Counted from the first letter of the stretch, positions 17,399-25,490 are shown. The stretch: 64,000 nucleotides of DNA from Pseudomonas sp. PB101 (GCF_009764265.1 NZ_RWIR01000024.1:124001-188000), one strand, 5' to 3'. Translations and numbers: made by a program. The notes: a model not told the origin generated them from the sequence alone.

Positions 17399-18166
17399 TC
17401 AAACCTCTGGCAAGGTCGCCCCTCCATCGACCACCAGCGTCTGCCCGGTAATGTAGGTCGCCAGATCCGACGCCAGAAACAACATGGCCCCGGCGATATC
17501 GGCCGCAGTGCCCAGTCGCCCCAAAGGCACACGGCTGGCGATATCGTCGGTGACTTGGTCGCCCCCTAGATTACCCATGGCTGGCGTCGCGATCATTCCC
17601 GGCTCGACGCCATTGACCCGAACATTGTGCCCGGCCAGTTCCAGTGCGGCATTGCGGATGAAACCGTTGACCCCGGCTTTGGACGCCGCATAGTGGCAAA
17701 GCCCCGGATAGGCCACTCGCGGACCAGTGACCGATGAGGTCACCAGCACGCACCCCAGGCCCTGACGGCGGAACATCGGCAACGCTGCCTGGGTCAGCCA
17801 GAACAACGCCGAGAGATTGACTGCCAGGGTGCGGTCGAGGATGGACGGGGTGATCTCGGCGAAGGGTGTCAGCGGGAAATATCCGGCGTTATGCACCAGA
17901 ATATCCAGCCGACCCAAACGTTGCTCCAGGCCCTGAACCAGTTCGAGCACTGCTGTGGCATCGGCCAGATCGACGCACACGGCTTCGACCGCACACGACC
18001 GCCCGGACAACTCGACGGCCAGCGCCTGGGCCTGGGGCAGTTGCAGGTCGGCGATCACCACGTGCGCACCGCGTAAGGAGAAGGCCTCGACGATCCCGCG
18101 ACCAATGCCCTGTGCGCCGCCAGTCACCAGTACGGCTTTGCCGCTGAAATTCAGGTCTTCAAGCAT
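17399..18166 (-). CDS. Short-chain dehydrogenase/reductase (second of pair)
   Basis: This 255-aa classical SDR has the cofactor motif TGGAQGIGRG (about 15-24), NNAG-region variant HNAG, catalytic Ser in SSVTGP, the YxxxK pair in YAASKAG, and the C-terminal ITGQTLVVDGG. It is an NAD(P)-dependent alcohol/ketone oxidoreductase with unknown substrate. Its ATG (18164-18166) overlaps the preceding gene by 8 bp, with GGAG 7 bases upstream, so it is the last gene of the MoaF-SDR-SDR unit. An SDR beside MoaF recalls the Klebsiella moaEF operon, where MoaE is also SDR-like. Which of the two SDRs corresponds is unclear. The open frame continues left of the start without a binding site. Confidence 0.85.
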   Translation of the reverse strand: MLEDLNFSGKAVLVTGGAQGIGRGIVEAFSLRGAHVVIADLQLPQAQALAVELSGRSCAVEAVCVDLADATAVLELVQGLEQRLGRLDILVHNAGYFPLTPFAEITPSILDRTLAVNLSALFWLTQAALPMFRRQGLGCVLVTSSVTGPRVAYPGLCHYAASKAGVNGFIRNAALELAGHNVRVNGVEPGMIATPAMGNLGGDQVTDDIASRVPLGRLGTAADIAGAMLFLASDLATYITGQTLVVDGGATLPEV

Positions 18167-18959
18167 GAGTTGGCTCCATGTGGGTATACGCCAGGGTCGG
18201 CACATCGACGATGCTTGAACCGCCGTCGGCCACCAGGATCGCACCGGTGATGATCGAAGCCTCGCGGGAAGCCAGGAAGCGACAGACCCTGGCGATTTCC
18301 TCGGCGCTGGACGGACGCCGCAACGGCACGTCGGCGCAGACCCGGTCATAGGCTTGCTGCAGCGTTTCACCATAAAACTCCATCAGCGGCTGCATCTCCT
18401 GATCGGCCATCGGCGTGCGTACCCAGCCCGGGCAGACGGCATTCACCCGCACACCGCGCGGGCCGTAATCCCTGGCCAACGAGCGGTTGAGTCCGAGCAA
18501 CGCGTGTTTGGCCGTGGTATAGCCGCAGACCTCGGGGCCCGCCGCCAGTGAGGCAATGGAGCCGATCAGCACGATGTTGCCGGCACTTTCCAGCAGCAGC
18601 GGCAGACAGGCCCGGGCACTGTAGAAGGCGCTGTCCAGGTTGCTGCGCAACGCCGCTTCCCAGGCCGGCGGGCTGGTTTTGGTGGCGCTGCCCAGGCCAA
18701 GGCCGCCGGCACAGGCCAGCAGCACATCGAGTCGAGCGTAGCGTTGGCGAATCTGCGTCACGAAACCTTCCCAGGTGTCTGGGCAGGCGGCATCGCCGAC
18801 CAGGACCAGGCCGCCGGTTTCCCGGGCAACCTGCTCCAGCGGCTCGCGGCGGCGGCCGATCAACACCAGGTTGACGCCTTCGGCGGCGTACAGTCGGGCG
18901 CAGGCGGCACCGATGCCAGTCCCGGCACCGGTGATTGCAACGGTACGTGGCTCAGGCAT
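18159..18959 (-). CDS. Short-chain dehydrogenase/reductase (first of pair)
   Basis: This 266-aa SDR has TGAGTGIGAAC near the N-terminus, Ser in IGSIAS, YTTAKHALLG as the catalytic YxxxK, the PGWVRTPM block after the active site, and a C-terminal ILVADGGSS. It begins at ATG 18959, with GGAG 7 bases upstream, inside the last bases of the MoaF gene (8-bp overlap). Translational coupling in the order MoaF, this SDR, then the second SDR is therefore likely. It may oxidise or reduce an amine-derived hydroxyl, for example the side-chain alcohol of octopamine-like amines or an alcohol formed from the aldehyde. This is speculative. Confidence 0.85.
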   Translation of the reverse strand: MPEPRTVAITGAGTGIGAACARLYAAEGVNLVLIGRRREPLEQVARETGGLVLVGDAACPDTWEGFVTQIRQRYARLDVLLACAGGLGLGSATKTSPPAWEAALRSNLDSAFYSARACLPLLLESAGNIVLIGSIASLAAGPEVCGYTTAKHALLGLNRSLARDYGPRGVRVNAVCPGWVRTPMADQEMQPLMEFYGETLQQAYDRVCADVPLRRPSSAEEIARVCRFLASREASIITGAILVADGGSSIVDVPTLAYTHMEPTHA

Positions 18960-19773
18960 CGGGATACTCCGTGCGGTTGAGGACCTGGCAGTAAGAGCTG
19001 ACCGGAAAGTTCGACAGCTCATCGAAGGACGACCCGGCATAACCGAAGATCTTGCCGTCGCTGCGGTGTTGTTTCATATCGATCAGCACCAGACCGAGGG
19101 TTGGGATGATTTTTTCGCGCCAGACGAACAGATAGAGTTGATCGGCGATCTTGTAGTAATGGCAGCGATCGGTATCGCACAAGCCTTTTTCGACACCCTC
19201 AAGGCACTGCCAGGAATAGAATTGATCGTTGAGATAAATGTGCTCATAGACTTCGCTGGGGCTGTAGCGATACAGATTGCGCAGGCCGGTCAGTTCGCTG
19301 GTCGGTGCGTGAGGGCATTGGCCGTCCTGCCACGGACGATCGAGGCTGCCATGCAAAAAATCCACCTCGACTGAGGTCAGGCTCTCACCGGCCAGCGCAC
19401 GGCTGTAGAGTCCTTCACGGGTTTGCTCCTGGGTTGGCATGCAGCCGATCACGGCGGTGAACGCAGCGCTGGCGGTGTCCAGCACCAGGCTCACCGACCA
19501 GGCCTGAGCACCTTCGTGCTTGATGAAATCCACCAGATACAGACCGGGGCGCACCGAGGTTGCCCGATAGTCCGCGGTGCCATTGGAGTGACCATCGGCA
19601 GCGATCCAGGACAGGGTTTCGCTGTCGAAACGATGCTCGATCTGCCAGCCGTTGGCGAAGTACAGCGTGAAGGTCTTGCCGTTCAGGTCGGCCAGGTTCG
19701 GCAGGATGAAGGCTTCTGGGGCGAAGCCTTCGGCCAGGGCGCCAACGGTGATCCAGTCGGATGATGTCGTCAT
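18952..19773 (-). CDS. moaF: MoaF protein of a monoamine-regulon-type operon (set B)
   Basis: This 273-aa protein of the MoaF family starts at ATG 19773 (MTTSSDW) with GGAG 7 bases upstream. The two halves are marked by LNGKTFTLYFANGWQIEHRF (about 30-49) and NLYRYSPSEVYEHIYLN with VEKGLCDTDRC (about 165-200). The same elements occur in the set A copy at 8494. It heads a coupled unit with two SDRs and lies just downstream of a LuxR-family regulator. MoaR, the activator of the Klebsiella monoamine regulon, is also a LuxR-type protein. The molecular role of MoaF is not established; the cofactor-biosynthesis label often attached to it should be treated with caution. Confidence 0.82.
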   Translation of the reverse strand: MTTSSDWITVGALAEGFAPEAFILPNLADLNGKTFTLYFANGWQIEHRFDSETLSWIAADGHSNGTADYRATSVRPGLYLVDFIKHEGAQAWSVSLVLDTASAAFTAVIGCMPTQEQTREGLYSRALAGESLTSVEVDFLHGSLDRPWQDGQCPHAPTSELTGLRNLYRYSPSEVYEHIYLNDQFYSWQCLEGVEKGLCDTDRCHYYKIADQLYLFVWREKIIPTLGLVLIDMKQHRSDGKIFGYAGSSFDELSNFPVSSYCQVLNRTEYPDA

Positions 19774-19835
19774 TGCAAAGCTCCGGTTGTGTGAAGTAAC
19801 AACTGGAGCATGCGGTTCGCAGACGTGCTCGCCTA

Positions 19836-19851
19836 TCAACCGGATGGTTGA
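19836..19851. promoter_or_regulatory. Palindrome between the LuxR-type gene and moaF
   Basis: TCAACC-ggat-GGTTGA is a perfect 6-bp-arm inverted repeat centred 70 bp upstream of the moaF start and 7 bp beyond the stop of the LuxR-type gene. Such 16-bp dyads suit LuxR-family dimers, so the adjacent regulator is the obvious candidate. It could also act as a weak hairpin at the end of the regulator transcript. Confidence 0.45.
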
Positions 19852-19857
19852 ACCGTG

Positions 19858-20517
19858 TTAGAGAAACAGGGTTCCCACCAGCTCGGTGCGGCTGCTGACG
19901 CCGGTCTTGCGAAACAGGTTAATCAGGTGGGTCTTGATGGTCGGCAGGCCGACGTCCAGTTCCTGGGCCAGCTTCTTGTTGCTGGCGCCCTGGCGCAACA
20001 ACAATGCGATCTGCCGCTCCTTGGGCGTCAGGCCGATCAGCGGATCCTCGTAAGGCTGCATGTTCGCCACGGCCAGTTGCAGAAGGGACTGCAAGGCATT
20101 GAGCTGGGCCAACTGGTCGGCAGTGAAGGCGCCTTGTTCGGCGGTGCGTAACAACGAGATGGCGGCCTGAGGCTGGCCGGCGCGATGGGCGAGAATCTCC
20201 ACCACATCGACGACGCCATAGCGCTGCAGGAAATCCCGATAGCGCCGACTGTCCCGTGTTGGCTGTCGGGCCATGGCCAAGCCCAGCGGCACCACGGCCA
20301 GCCCGCTGGACAGGCAATTGCGCGGTTGCAGCGGGTCGAACTGACGGTAGTTATCCAGATAGTCGCGATGCATCTCGCCGCTCATGCAATGCAGCTGGAA
20401 ATCACAGGCTTGCTGTTGCCGGTCGACACAGTAGAACGCCGCCTGGCTGGCAGGAACGAGTTGAGTGAAAGCCTGCAGGCACTGGCCAGCGACTTCCTGA
20501 GAGGGGATGGCGTTCAT
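19858..20517 (-). CDS. moaR: LuxR-family regulator, MoaR-like
   Basis: This 219-aa regulator has an N-terminal GAF/autoinducer-like sensing region and a C-terminal LuxR/FixJ helix-turn-helix at about 155-212 (LTPKERQIALLLRQGASNKKLAQELDV, then IKTHLINLFRKTGVSSRTELV). No receiver Asp pocket is present. Placement directly upstream of moaF on the same strand matches MoaR, the LuxR-type activator of the monoamine regulon. The symbol is assigned by context plus family, not by detailed comparison. It is separated from the preceding cupin gene by a terminator, so it probably has its own promoter. Confidence 0.75.
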   Translation of the reverse strand: MNAIPSQEVAGQCLQAFTQLVPASQAAFYCVDRQQQACDFQLHCMSGEMHRDYLDNYRQFDPLQPRNCLSSGLAVVPLGLAMARQPTRDSRRYRDFLQRYGVVDVVEILAHRAGQPQAAISLLRTAEQGAFTADQLAQLNALQSLLQLAVANMQPYEDPLIGLTPKERQIALLLRQGASNKKLAQELDVGLPTIKTHLINLFRKTGVSSRTELVGTLFL

Positions 20518-20535
20518 GGTAAGTAACCTTCGCCC

Positions 20536-20563
20536 AAAAGGCTGCCGGTGGAAGTCGGCAGCC
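20536..20563 (-). terminator. Rho-independent terminator after the cupin gene
   Basis: Read on the minus strand, GGCTGCCG (20563-20556) pairs with CGGCAGCC (20547-20540) around 8 bases, followed by TTTT at 20539-20536. It closes the oxidoreductase-cupin unit before the LuxR-type gene. Confidence 0.75.
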
Positions 20564-20571
20564 GGGATCGA

Positions 20572-20937
20572 TCAGACGACAGCGAAGTAGTGTTTTACGA
20601 AACTTTCGCTGACTATTTCCCAGAGCACCGGGGTGCCCTTGGTCACGAACCAGCTGTCACCGGCCTTGTAGCGGGTACTCTGGCCGGTGGATTCGTCGGT
20701 CAGCACCACTTCACCGGTGACCATGGTGGCTTGTTCAGTGAATGGATAGACCATCCGGAACTTGCCCCGGGTGGTGCCGAAATAGCCACTGCTTACCGGG
20801 TCCGTCGGCGCGCCGAAGGTCATTTTGCCGAAGACATTGACTTCGCCTTCCAGAATTTCAGAGCCGAGATCGGCGACGGTACCCCAGCCGTCCAACTCGG
20901 ACAGCTGGATGTCTTTTTTGAGGGTGGTAAGGGTCAT
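20572..20937 (-). CDS. Small cupin-domain protein (DUF861/EutQ-like)
   Basis: This 121-aa single-domain cupin shows the beta-barrel pattern with GYFGTTRGKFRMVYPFTEQATMVTGEVVLTDESTG and the second-motif AGDSWFVTKGTPVLWEI. This type often lacks the full metal-binding His set and can bind small molecules rather than catalyse. It starts with AGGAG upstream, 51 bp after the FAD oxidoreductase stop, and ends at a terminator, so the two genes form one unit. A role in handling the aldehyde or imine product, or in sensing, is possible but unproven. Confidence 0.75.
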   Translation of the reverse strand: MTLTTLKKDIQLSELDGWGTVADLGSEILEGEVNVFGKMTFGAPTDPVSSGYFGTTRGKFRMVYPFTEQATMVTGEVVLTDESTGQSTRYKAGDSWFVTKGTPVLWEIVSESFVKHYFAVV

Positions 20938-20988
20938 GGCAATTGCTCCTGATGAGTAAAAACAGAAAAGGGAAGAGTGCTTCGGGCG

Positions 20989-22287
20989 TTAGCGACGCCC
21001 GTTCCAGAAACCCGAGAGTTGGTGCCAGGACTTGCCGGCAGTCAGCAACAGCGGACGAAACGCATCTTTGCCAAGAATGGTCGGGCGGTGGATCGAGCTG
21101 ACCAGGTCATAGCGCGCCGAGCCTTCACTCATGCCTTCGGCCAGCACCTTGCAAATGATGTGGCTCGGGGTGACGCCGAAGCCCGAATAGCCCTGAACGA
21201 AGAAGGCATTGCTGCGACCCGGCAGGGTACCGATCTGCGGAAACAGATTCGGGCTGCAGGCCATCGGACCGCCCCAGGCCAGGTCGATTTTCACGTCCTT
21301 GAGGTACGGGAAAATCTTCAGCATCAGGTTGCGGTTCCAGGCTTTCAGGTCTAGGGGAATGTGCTCGACCAACGGCGTGGCCGCGCCGAATAGCAAACGG
21401 TTTTCGTTGGTGACGCGGTAGTAGTCGATCACCGGACGAATGTCGCTGTAGGCGCCGCGAATCGGGCTGATGCGGTTGATCAGCTCGTCCGACAGTGGCT
21501 CGGTCATCATCTGGAAGGCGTACGTGTTGATGGTCGAACGATGCAGTTCAGGTTCCAGCTTGTTGAGGAAACTGTCGCAGGCCCACAGCAGTTTGCTGGC
21601 CTTGACCGAACCGCGGCCGGTGCGCACCGTGATGCGCTCGCCATAGCTGACTTCCAAAGCCGGACTGTTCTCGTAAATCTTCACGCCGTGACCAGCCAGC
21701 GCCTTGGCTTCGCCGAGCAGCAGGTTCAACGAGTGTACATGGCCGCCGCCCATGTGCAGCAGGGCGCTGCTATAGGCATCGGAGCCGATGATTTGCTTGA
21801 CGTCCGAACCACCGAGAAAGCGGATTTCATGCTTGGTGTTGATTGATTTGAAGTCTTTTTCCCAGGCACGCAGGGTCTTTTCCTGGCGGGCGTTGAAACC
21901 CATGTAGCCATAGCCGTGGCAGAAGTCGGCATCGATGTCGTACTTGGCGATGCGATCCTTGATGATGTCCGCGCCCAGGTCGCTGATCTCGAAGACCTGA
22001 CGCAGTCCTTCCTCACCCACGTCCTTCTTGATCTTCTCCAGGTCGTGACCGATGCCAGCCATGATCTGCCCGCCATTGCGCCCGGTGCCGCCAAAACCCA
22101 GGTAACGCGCCTCCAGCACGACGATATTGGTGATGCCTTTTTCGGCCAGTTCCAGCGCAGTATTGATGCCGGAGAAACCACCGCCAATGATCACAACGTC
22201 GGCTTCCACATCCTGTTCCAGCGTCGGGAAGCTGAGATTGTATTTTTTGGTGGCCGTGTAATAGGTGGGCGTTTCGATATTGATCAT
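20989..22287 (-). CDS. FAD-dependent amine oxidoreductase, PuuB-like (set B)
   Basis: This 432-aa flavoprotein of the gamma-glutamylputrescine oxidase/glycine oxidase superfamily has GGGFSG (36-41), RNGG (71-74) and a C-terminal AFFVQGYSGFGVTPSH. It aligns end to end with the protein at 9461-10762, with many identical blocks (PIRGAYSDIRPVIDYYRVTN, LAWGGPM). These two are the only candidates in the window for the first amine-oxidising step; no copper amine oxidase (TynA/MaoA type) is present. It is transcribed away from the hydroxyphenylacetate hydroxylase genes across a 431-bp region containing a large dyad. Substrate specificity cannot be read from sequence. Confidence 0.88.
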   Translation of the reverse strand: MINIETPTYYTATKKYNLSFPTLEQDVEADVVIIGGGFSGINTALELAEKGITNIVVLEARYLGFGGTGRNGGQIMAGIGHDLEKIKKDVGEEGLRQVFEISDLGADIIKDRIAKYDIDADFCHGYGYMGFNARQEKTLRAWEKDFKSINTKHEIRFLGGSDVKQIIGSDAYSSALLHMGGGHVHSLNLLLGEAKALAGHGVKIYENSPALEVSYGERITVRTGRGSVKASKLLWACDSFLNKLEPELHRSTINTYAFQMMTEPLSDELINRISPIRGAYSDIRPVIDYYRVTNENRLLFGAATPLVEHIPLDLKAWNRNLMLKIFPYLKDVKIDLAWGGPMACSPNLFPQIGTLPGRSNAFFVQGYSGFGVTPSHIICKVLAEGMSEGSARYDLVSSIHRPTILGKDAFRPLLLTAGKSWHQLSGFWNGRR

Positions 22288-22718
22288 GGCGCAGCCTGAA
22301 AAAGTGAAGGAAAACTCAAGCGCTCGGGACTTCGAGAAGCTCTGTACCGGATGACTCCTATTAAGAGCCCTGGCGGGGCGGATGTCTTGATTCTCTGTGC
22401 CGGGACTTTTGATTCAGCGCGCCAGAGCCTTCGGCTGTCATCCAAGTGAAAGCGTGCCAATAGATGGCGTAGGTATCACAGCTATCTTGGCCCGCGAGAA
22501 TGACGATTTCGGTCAGCCTGTCGCTCTATCTCTCCATGAGAACTTTCCCGCTATGAAAAGTGCAATCTTCCATTTGGAACGTGCATTTTTCATAACGTCC
22601 CGCTTACGCATACTGACCCGGTACACATGATTGATCACCGCCATTTCCTGCACCGTAAGAAGCAATGGAGTGCAAGGCGAGGCGGGATCAGCAGACGCCA
22701 ATAATAAAGAGTCAGTCC
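22288..22718. other. Divergent promoter region between amine oxidoreductase and hydroxylase genes
   Basis: This 431-bp region has no supported gene. It holds the 43-bp dyad at 22552-22594 and presumably promoters in both directions. No clear sigma-54 (-24/-12) element was found by eye. The region lies at the boundary between the upper amine pathway and the hpa pathway, so it is a probable control point. Confidence 0.6.
22552..22594. promoter_or_regulatory. 43-bp dyad-symmetric element upstream of the hydroxylase genes
   Basis: TATGAAAAGTGCA (22552-22564) is the inverted match of TGCATTTTTCATA (22582-22594) with one G-T type mismatch. A smaller palindrome, TCCATTTGGA, sits exactly at the centre (22569-22578). 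The element lies 125-167 bp upstream of the C2 oxygenase ATG. Its size and nested symmetry suggest a binding site for a dimeric activator, for example the AraC-type HpaA, or paired sites. No T-run on either side argues against a simple terminator. Confidence 0.55.
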
Positions 22719-23888
22719 ATGAAAAAGCCAAATCCGCTTCTCGAAGACCTGAAGTCCCTCCTGCCTGCCATTGCGGCTAATGCTTTCCAGGCGGAGAAGG
22801 ATCGAACCGTACCTGCCGAGAACATCGCTCTGCTTAAAAGTATTGGTATGCATCGCGCCTTTCAGCCGAAAAAATTTGGCGGTATGGAAATCTCCTTGCC
22901 GCAGTTCGCCGACTGCATTGCGCTGCTGGCGGGTTCTTGTGCCAGTACGGCGTGGGCAATGAGCTTGCTATGCACCCACAGTCACCAGCTCGCGATGTTC
23001 CCTGCAAAGACTCAGCAGGAGATATGGGGCGATGATCCTGATGCCACCGCCAGCAGCAGTATTGCGCCCTTCGGTCGTACTGAAGAGGTCGACGGTGGTG
23101 TGATGTTCAGCGGTGAGATGGGATGGAGCAGTGGTTGCGATCATGCCGAGTGGGCAATCGTTGGTTTCAGGCGCAAAAACGCTGAGGGCACCCAGGACTA
23201 TTGCTTTGCGGTTTTGCCGCGCAGTGATTACGAAATTCGTGATGACTGGTATGCCGTGGGCATGCGCGGCAGCGGCAGCAAAACCTTGATCATTGATAAC
23301 GCATTTGTACCGGAACATCACATCCAGAAAGCCAAGGACATGATGGAGGGCAAGTCCGGCGGATTCGGTCTGTACCCTGACAGCAAGATCTTTTACTCGC
23401 CGTATCGTCCTTACTTCGCCAGCGGATTCTCCACGGTAAGCCTGGGTGTGGCGGAGCGCATGCTTGAAGTCTTCCGCGAGAAAACCAGAACCCGCGTACG
23501 GGCCTATACCGGCGCGGCAGTCGGTGCTGCGACACCTGCCTTGATGCGGCTGGCGGAATCCACTCATCAAGTGGCGGCTGCTCGTGCCTTCCTCGAGAAA
23601 ACCTGGCAGGAACATGCTGACCATAGCGAGCGACATGAATACCCAAGCCGGGAAACTCTGGCGTTCTGGCGGACCAATCAGGGCTACGCGACCAAAATGT
23701 GCATCCAGGCGGTTGATCGTTTGATGGAGGCTGCCGGTGGCGGCGCTTGGTTCGAGACCAATGAACTGCAACGACTGTTCCGTGATGCACATCTGACTGG
23801 CGCTCACGCCTACACCGACTACGACGTCTGCGCACAAATCCTGGGTCGGGAGCTGATGGGCCTGGAGCCTGATCCCACCATGGTTTGA
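22719..23888 (+). CDS. C2-hpah: 4-hydroxyphenylacetate 3-monooxygenase, oxygenase component C2
   Basis: This 389-aa flavin-dependent monooxygenase with an acyl-CoA-dehydrogenase fold matches the C2 component of the two-component Acinetobacter-type enzyme. It takes reduced flavin from C1 and hydroxylates 4-hydroxyphenylacetate to 3,4-dihydroxyphenylacetate. Family features include CASTAWAMSLLCTHSHQLAMF, GWSSGCDHAEWAIVG and the C-terminal AAGGGAWFETNELQRLFRDAHLTGAHAYTD stretch that shapes the active site. ATG 22719 (MKKPNPLL) is chosen as the first Met giving the family length; the frame is open further left. It is followed 66 bp later by its reductase. It is distinct from the larger E. coli HpaB. 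Confidence 0.88.
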   Translation: MKKPNPLLEDLKSLLPAIAANAFQAEKDRTVPAENIALLKSIGMHRAFQPKKFGGMEISLPQFADCIALLAGSCASTAWAMSLLCTHSHQLAMFPAKTQQEIWGDDPDATASSSIAPFGRTEEVDGGVMFSGEMGWSSGCDHAEWAIVGFRRKNAEGTQDYCFAVLPRSDYEIRDDWYAVGMRGSGSKTLIIDNAFVPEHHIQKAKDMMEGKSGGFGLYPDSKIFYSPYRPYFASGFSTVSLGVAERMLEVFREKTRTRVRAYTGAAVGAATPALMRLAESTHQVAAARAFLEKTWQEHADHSERHEYPSRETLAFWRTNQGYATKMCIQAVDRLMEAAGGGAWFETNELQRLFRDAHLTGAHAYTDYDVCAQILGRELMGLEPDPTMV

Positions 23889-23954
23889 TCCTCCAGCTCT
23901 GAGATCCGATAACAACAATTGAGGCCATCCAGCGCGATGGCCCAGGAGTCTTGC

Positions 23955-24896
23955 ATGTCTATTGTTTCTGATACCGCCTTTGACACCCGTGCGTTTCGCC
24001 GGGCCCTTGGCAATTTTGCAACAGGCGTGACCGTTGTCACGGCAGCCACTGAAGACGGGCGCAAAGTTGGCGTCACTGCCAACAGTTTCAACTCGGTATC
24101 GCTGGATCCGCCGCTGATTTTGTGGAGTATTGACAAGCGTTCCAGTAGTCATGAGGTGTTCGAAGCCGCTGGCCACTTTGCGGTGAACGTACTGGCAGCC
24201 GATCAGATTGATCTGTCGAACAACTTTGCCAAACCCAAGGAAGACCGCTTCGCCGAAATCGAATTCGAGGCAGGAGAGGGGGGGGCACCGGTTTTTGTCG
24301 ACTGCTCGGCGCGTTTCCACTGTGAAAAGTTTCAGCAAGTCGACGGCGGCGATCACTGGATCATGATTGGCAAGGTAGTGGCGTTTGACGATTTCGGGCG
24401 TTCACCGTTGCTCTATCACCAGGGCGCCTATTCGATGGTACTGCCGCATACCCGCATGACCAAGCGTGAAGAAGGGCAGCTGCCCAGCAGTCACTTCCAG
24501 GGTCGCCTGAGCCACAATCTTTATTACCTGATGACCCAGGCATTGCGCGCCTATCAGGCCAGTTACCAGCCACGTCAATTGTCCACTGGGCTGCGCACCA
24601 GTGAAGCGCGGATGTTGATGGTGCTGGAGAACGATGCGGGTCTGAACATGATCGATTTGCAGCGGGAAGTAGCAATGCCTGTTCGAGAGATTGAAGAGGC
24701 GGTAGCCAACCTCAAGCGCAAAGGTCTGGTCAACGATGAGGGTGATCGCGTGCGGCTCACCATCAAAGGCATCGACGAAACGGAAGGGCTGTGGGCGATC
24801 GCCAAAGAGCAGCAGGATAAGGTGTTTGGGCAGTTCAGCGAAGAACAGGTGGAACATTTCAAAACCGTACTCAAGGGTGTCATTCAGGGGGCTTGA
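23955..24896 (+). CDS. C1-hpah: 4-hydroxyphenylacetate 3-monooxygenase, flavin reductase component C1
   Basis: This 313-aa NADH:FMN reductase has an extra C-terminal MarR-like domain. Residues about 10-170 form the flavin-reductase split barrel (FATGVTVVTA, GVTANSFNSVSLDPPLILWSI, FAVNVLA). Residues about 195-313 resemble a winged-helix MarR module (LSTGLRTSEARMLMVLEND, NLKRKGLVNDEGDRVRLT). In the Acinetobacter C1 enzyme this domain inhibits the reductase until 4-hydroxyphenylacetate binds, and the architecture here suggests the same control. The start has AGGAG (23944-23948) 6 bases upstream. A strong terminator follows the gene. Confidence 0.9.
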   Translation: MSIVSDTAFDTRAFRRALGNFATGVTVVTAATEDGRKVGVTANSFNSVSLDPPLILWSIDKRSSSHEVFEAAGHFAVNVLAADQIDLSNNFAKPKEDRFAEIEFEAGEGGAPVFVDCSARFHCEKFQQVDGGDHWIMIGKVVAFDDFGRSPLLYHQGAYSMVLPHTRMTKREEGQLPSSHFQGRLSHNLYYLMTQALRAYQASYQPRQLSTGLRTSEARMLMVLENDAGLNMIDLQREVAMPVREIEEAVANLKRKGLVNDEGDRVRLTIKGIDETEGLWAIAKEQQDKVFGQFSEEQVEHFKTVLKGVIQGA

Positions 24897-24920
24897 GACG
24901 ACGATTGAAGGTAAGACAAG

Positions 24921-24946
24921 AACGGCGCCAAAGGGCGCCGTTTTTG
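24921..24946 (+). terminator. Rho-independent terminator after C1
   Basis: AACGGCGCC (24921-24929) pairs perfectly with GGCGCCGTT (24934-24942) around AAAG and runs into TTTTT. Confidence 0.9.
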
Positions 24947-25025
24947 CTTGCGCCGAATGCCGATGAGGCGCCTGACCATCAGGATGTGATGATGCGAGCA
25001 TTGAGCTTCCGGCGATGGTAGAATT

Positions 25026-25045
25026 TTAGTTAATAAATTAACTAA
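25026..25045. promoter_or_regulatory. Perfect 20-bp palindrome upstream of the first hpaR gene
   Basis: TTAGTTAAT-aa-ATTAACTAA has 9-bp arms and lies 22-42 bp before the MarR-family gene. MarR proteins typically bind such AT-rich 16-20-bp palindromes, and HpaR represses hpa promoters, so self-repression is likely. Related TTAA-centred sites occur at 34400-34436 and 16318-16334. Confidence 0.75.
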
Positions 25046-25067
25046 ATACGGTCTCGACAGTATCCCC

Positions 25068-25490
25068 ATGCTCAAGCCTCGCCAATCATTGACTCTGACA
25101 TTGCTCCAGGCTCGCGAAGCGGCCATGGGTTTTTTCCGTCCCTCTCTGAATCAACACGGTTTGACCGAGCAGCAGTGGCGGATCATTCGTATCCTTAGCC
25201 AACATGATGAGCTTGAGATCAATCGCCTGGCCGAGCTAGCGTGCATTCTCAAGCCGAGCATGACCGGAGTGCTGGTGCGCATGGAGGCCGCCGGCATGGT
25301 TGGACGCCGCAAGGCGGAACAGGATCAACGGCGGGTATTGGTGCGTCTGACTGAAAAGGGGGAGGCCTGCTTCAGTTCGATGAGCCAAAGCATGGAAGCC
25401 AACTATCAGCGATTGCAGGCTGAATTTGGCGAGGAAAAGTTGCAGGCGCTGCTGACGTTGCTCAATGAGTTGAAAACGCTTAAGCGATAG
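25068..25490 (+). CDS. hpaR: MarR-family regulator HpaR (copy 1)
   Basis: This 140-aa winged-helix repressor of the HpaR/HpcR type has LTLTLLQAREAAMGFFRP at the N-terminus, the recognition-helix area ACILKPSMTGVLVRMEAAGMV and the wing RRKAEQDQRRVLVRLT. HpaR of enteric bacteria represses the homoprotocatechuate genes and is released by the aromatic substrate. A perfect palindrome just upstream suggests autoregulation. A second, highly similar HpaR is encoded at 35703, so the cluster is bracketed by two repressors. It converges on the GabD-like gene. Confidence 0.88.
   Translation: MLKPRQSLTLTLLQAREAAMGFFRPSLNQHGLTEQQWRIIRILSQHDELEINRLAELACILKPSMTGVLVRMEAAGMVGRRKAEQDQRRVLVRLTEKGEACFSSMSQSMEANYQRLQAEFGEEKLQALLTLLNELKTLKR

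Noticed and set aside
22968..24356. A 462-codon minus-strand frame opposite the C2 and C1 genes
   Set aside because: It spans two intact genes and their gap, and its protein has no domain; the plus-strand genes have binding sites and family motifs.
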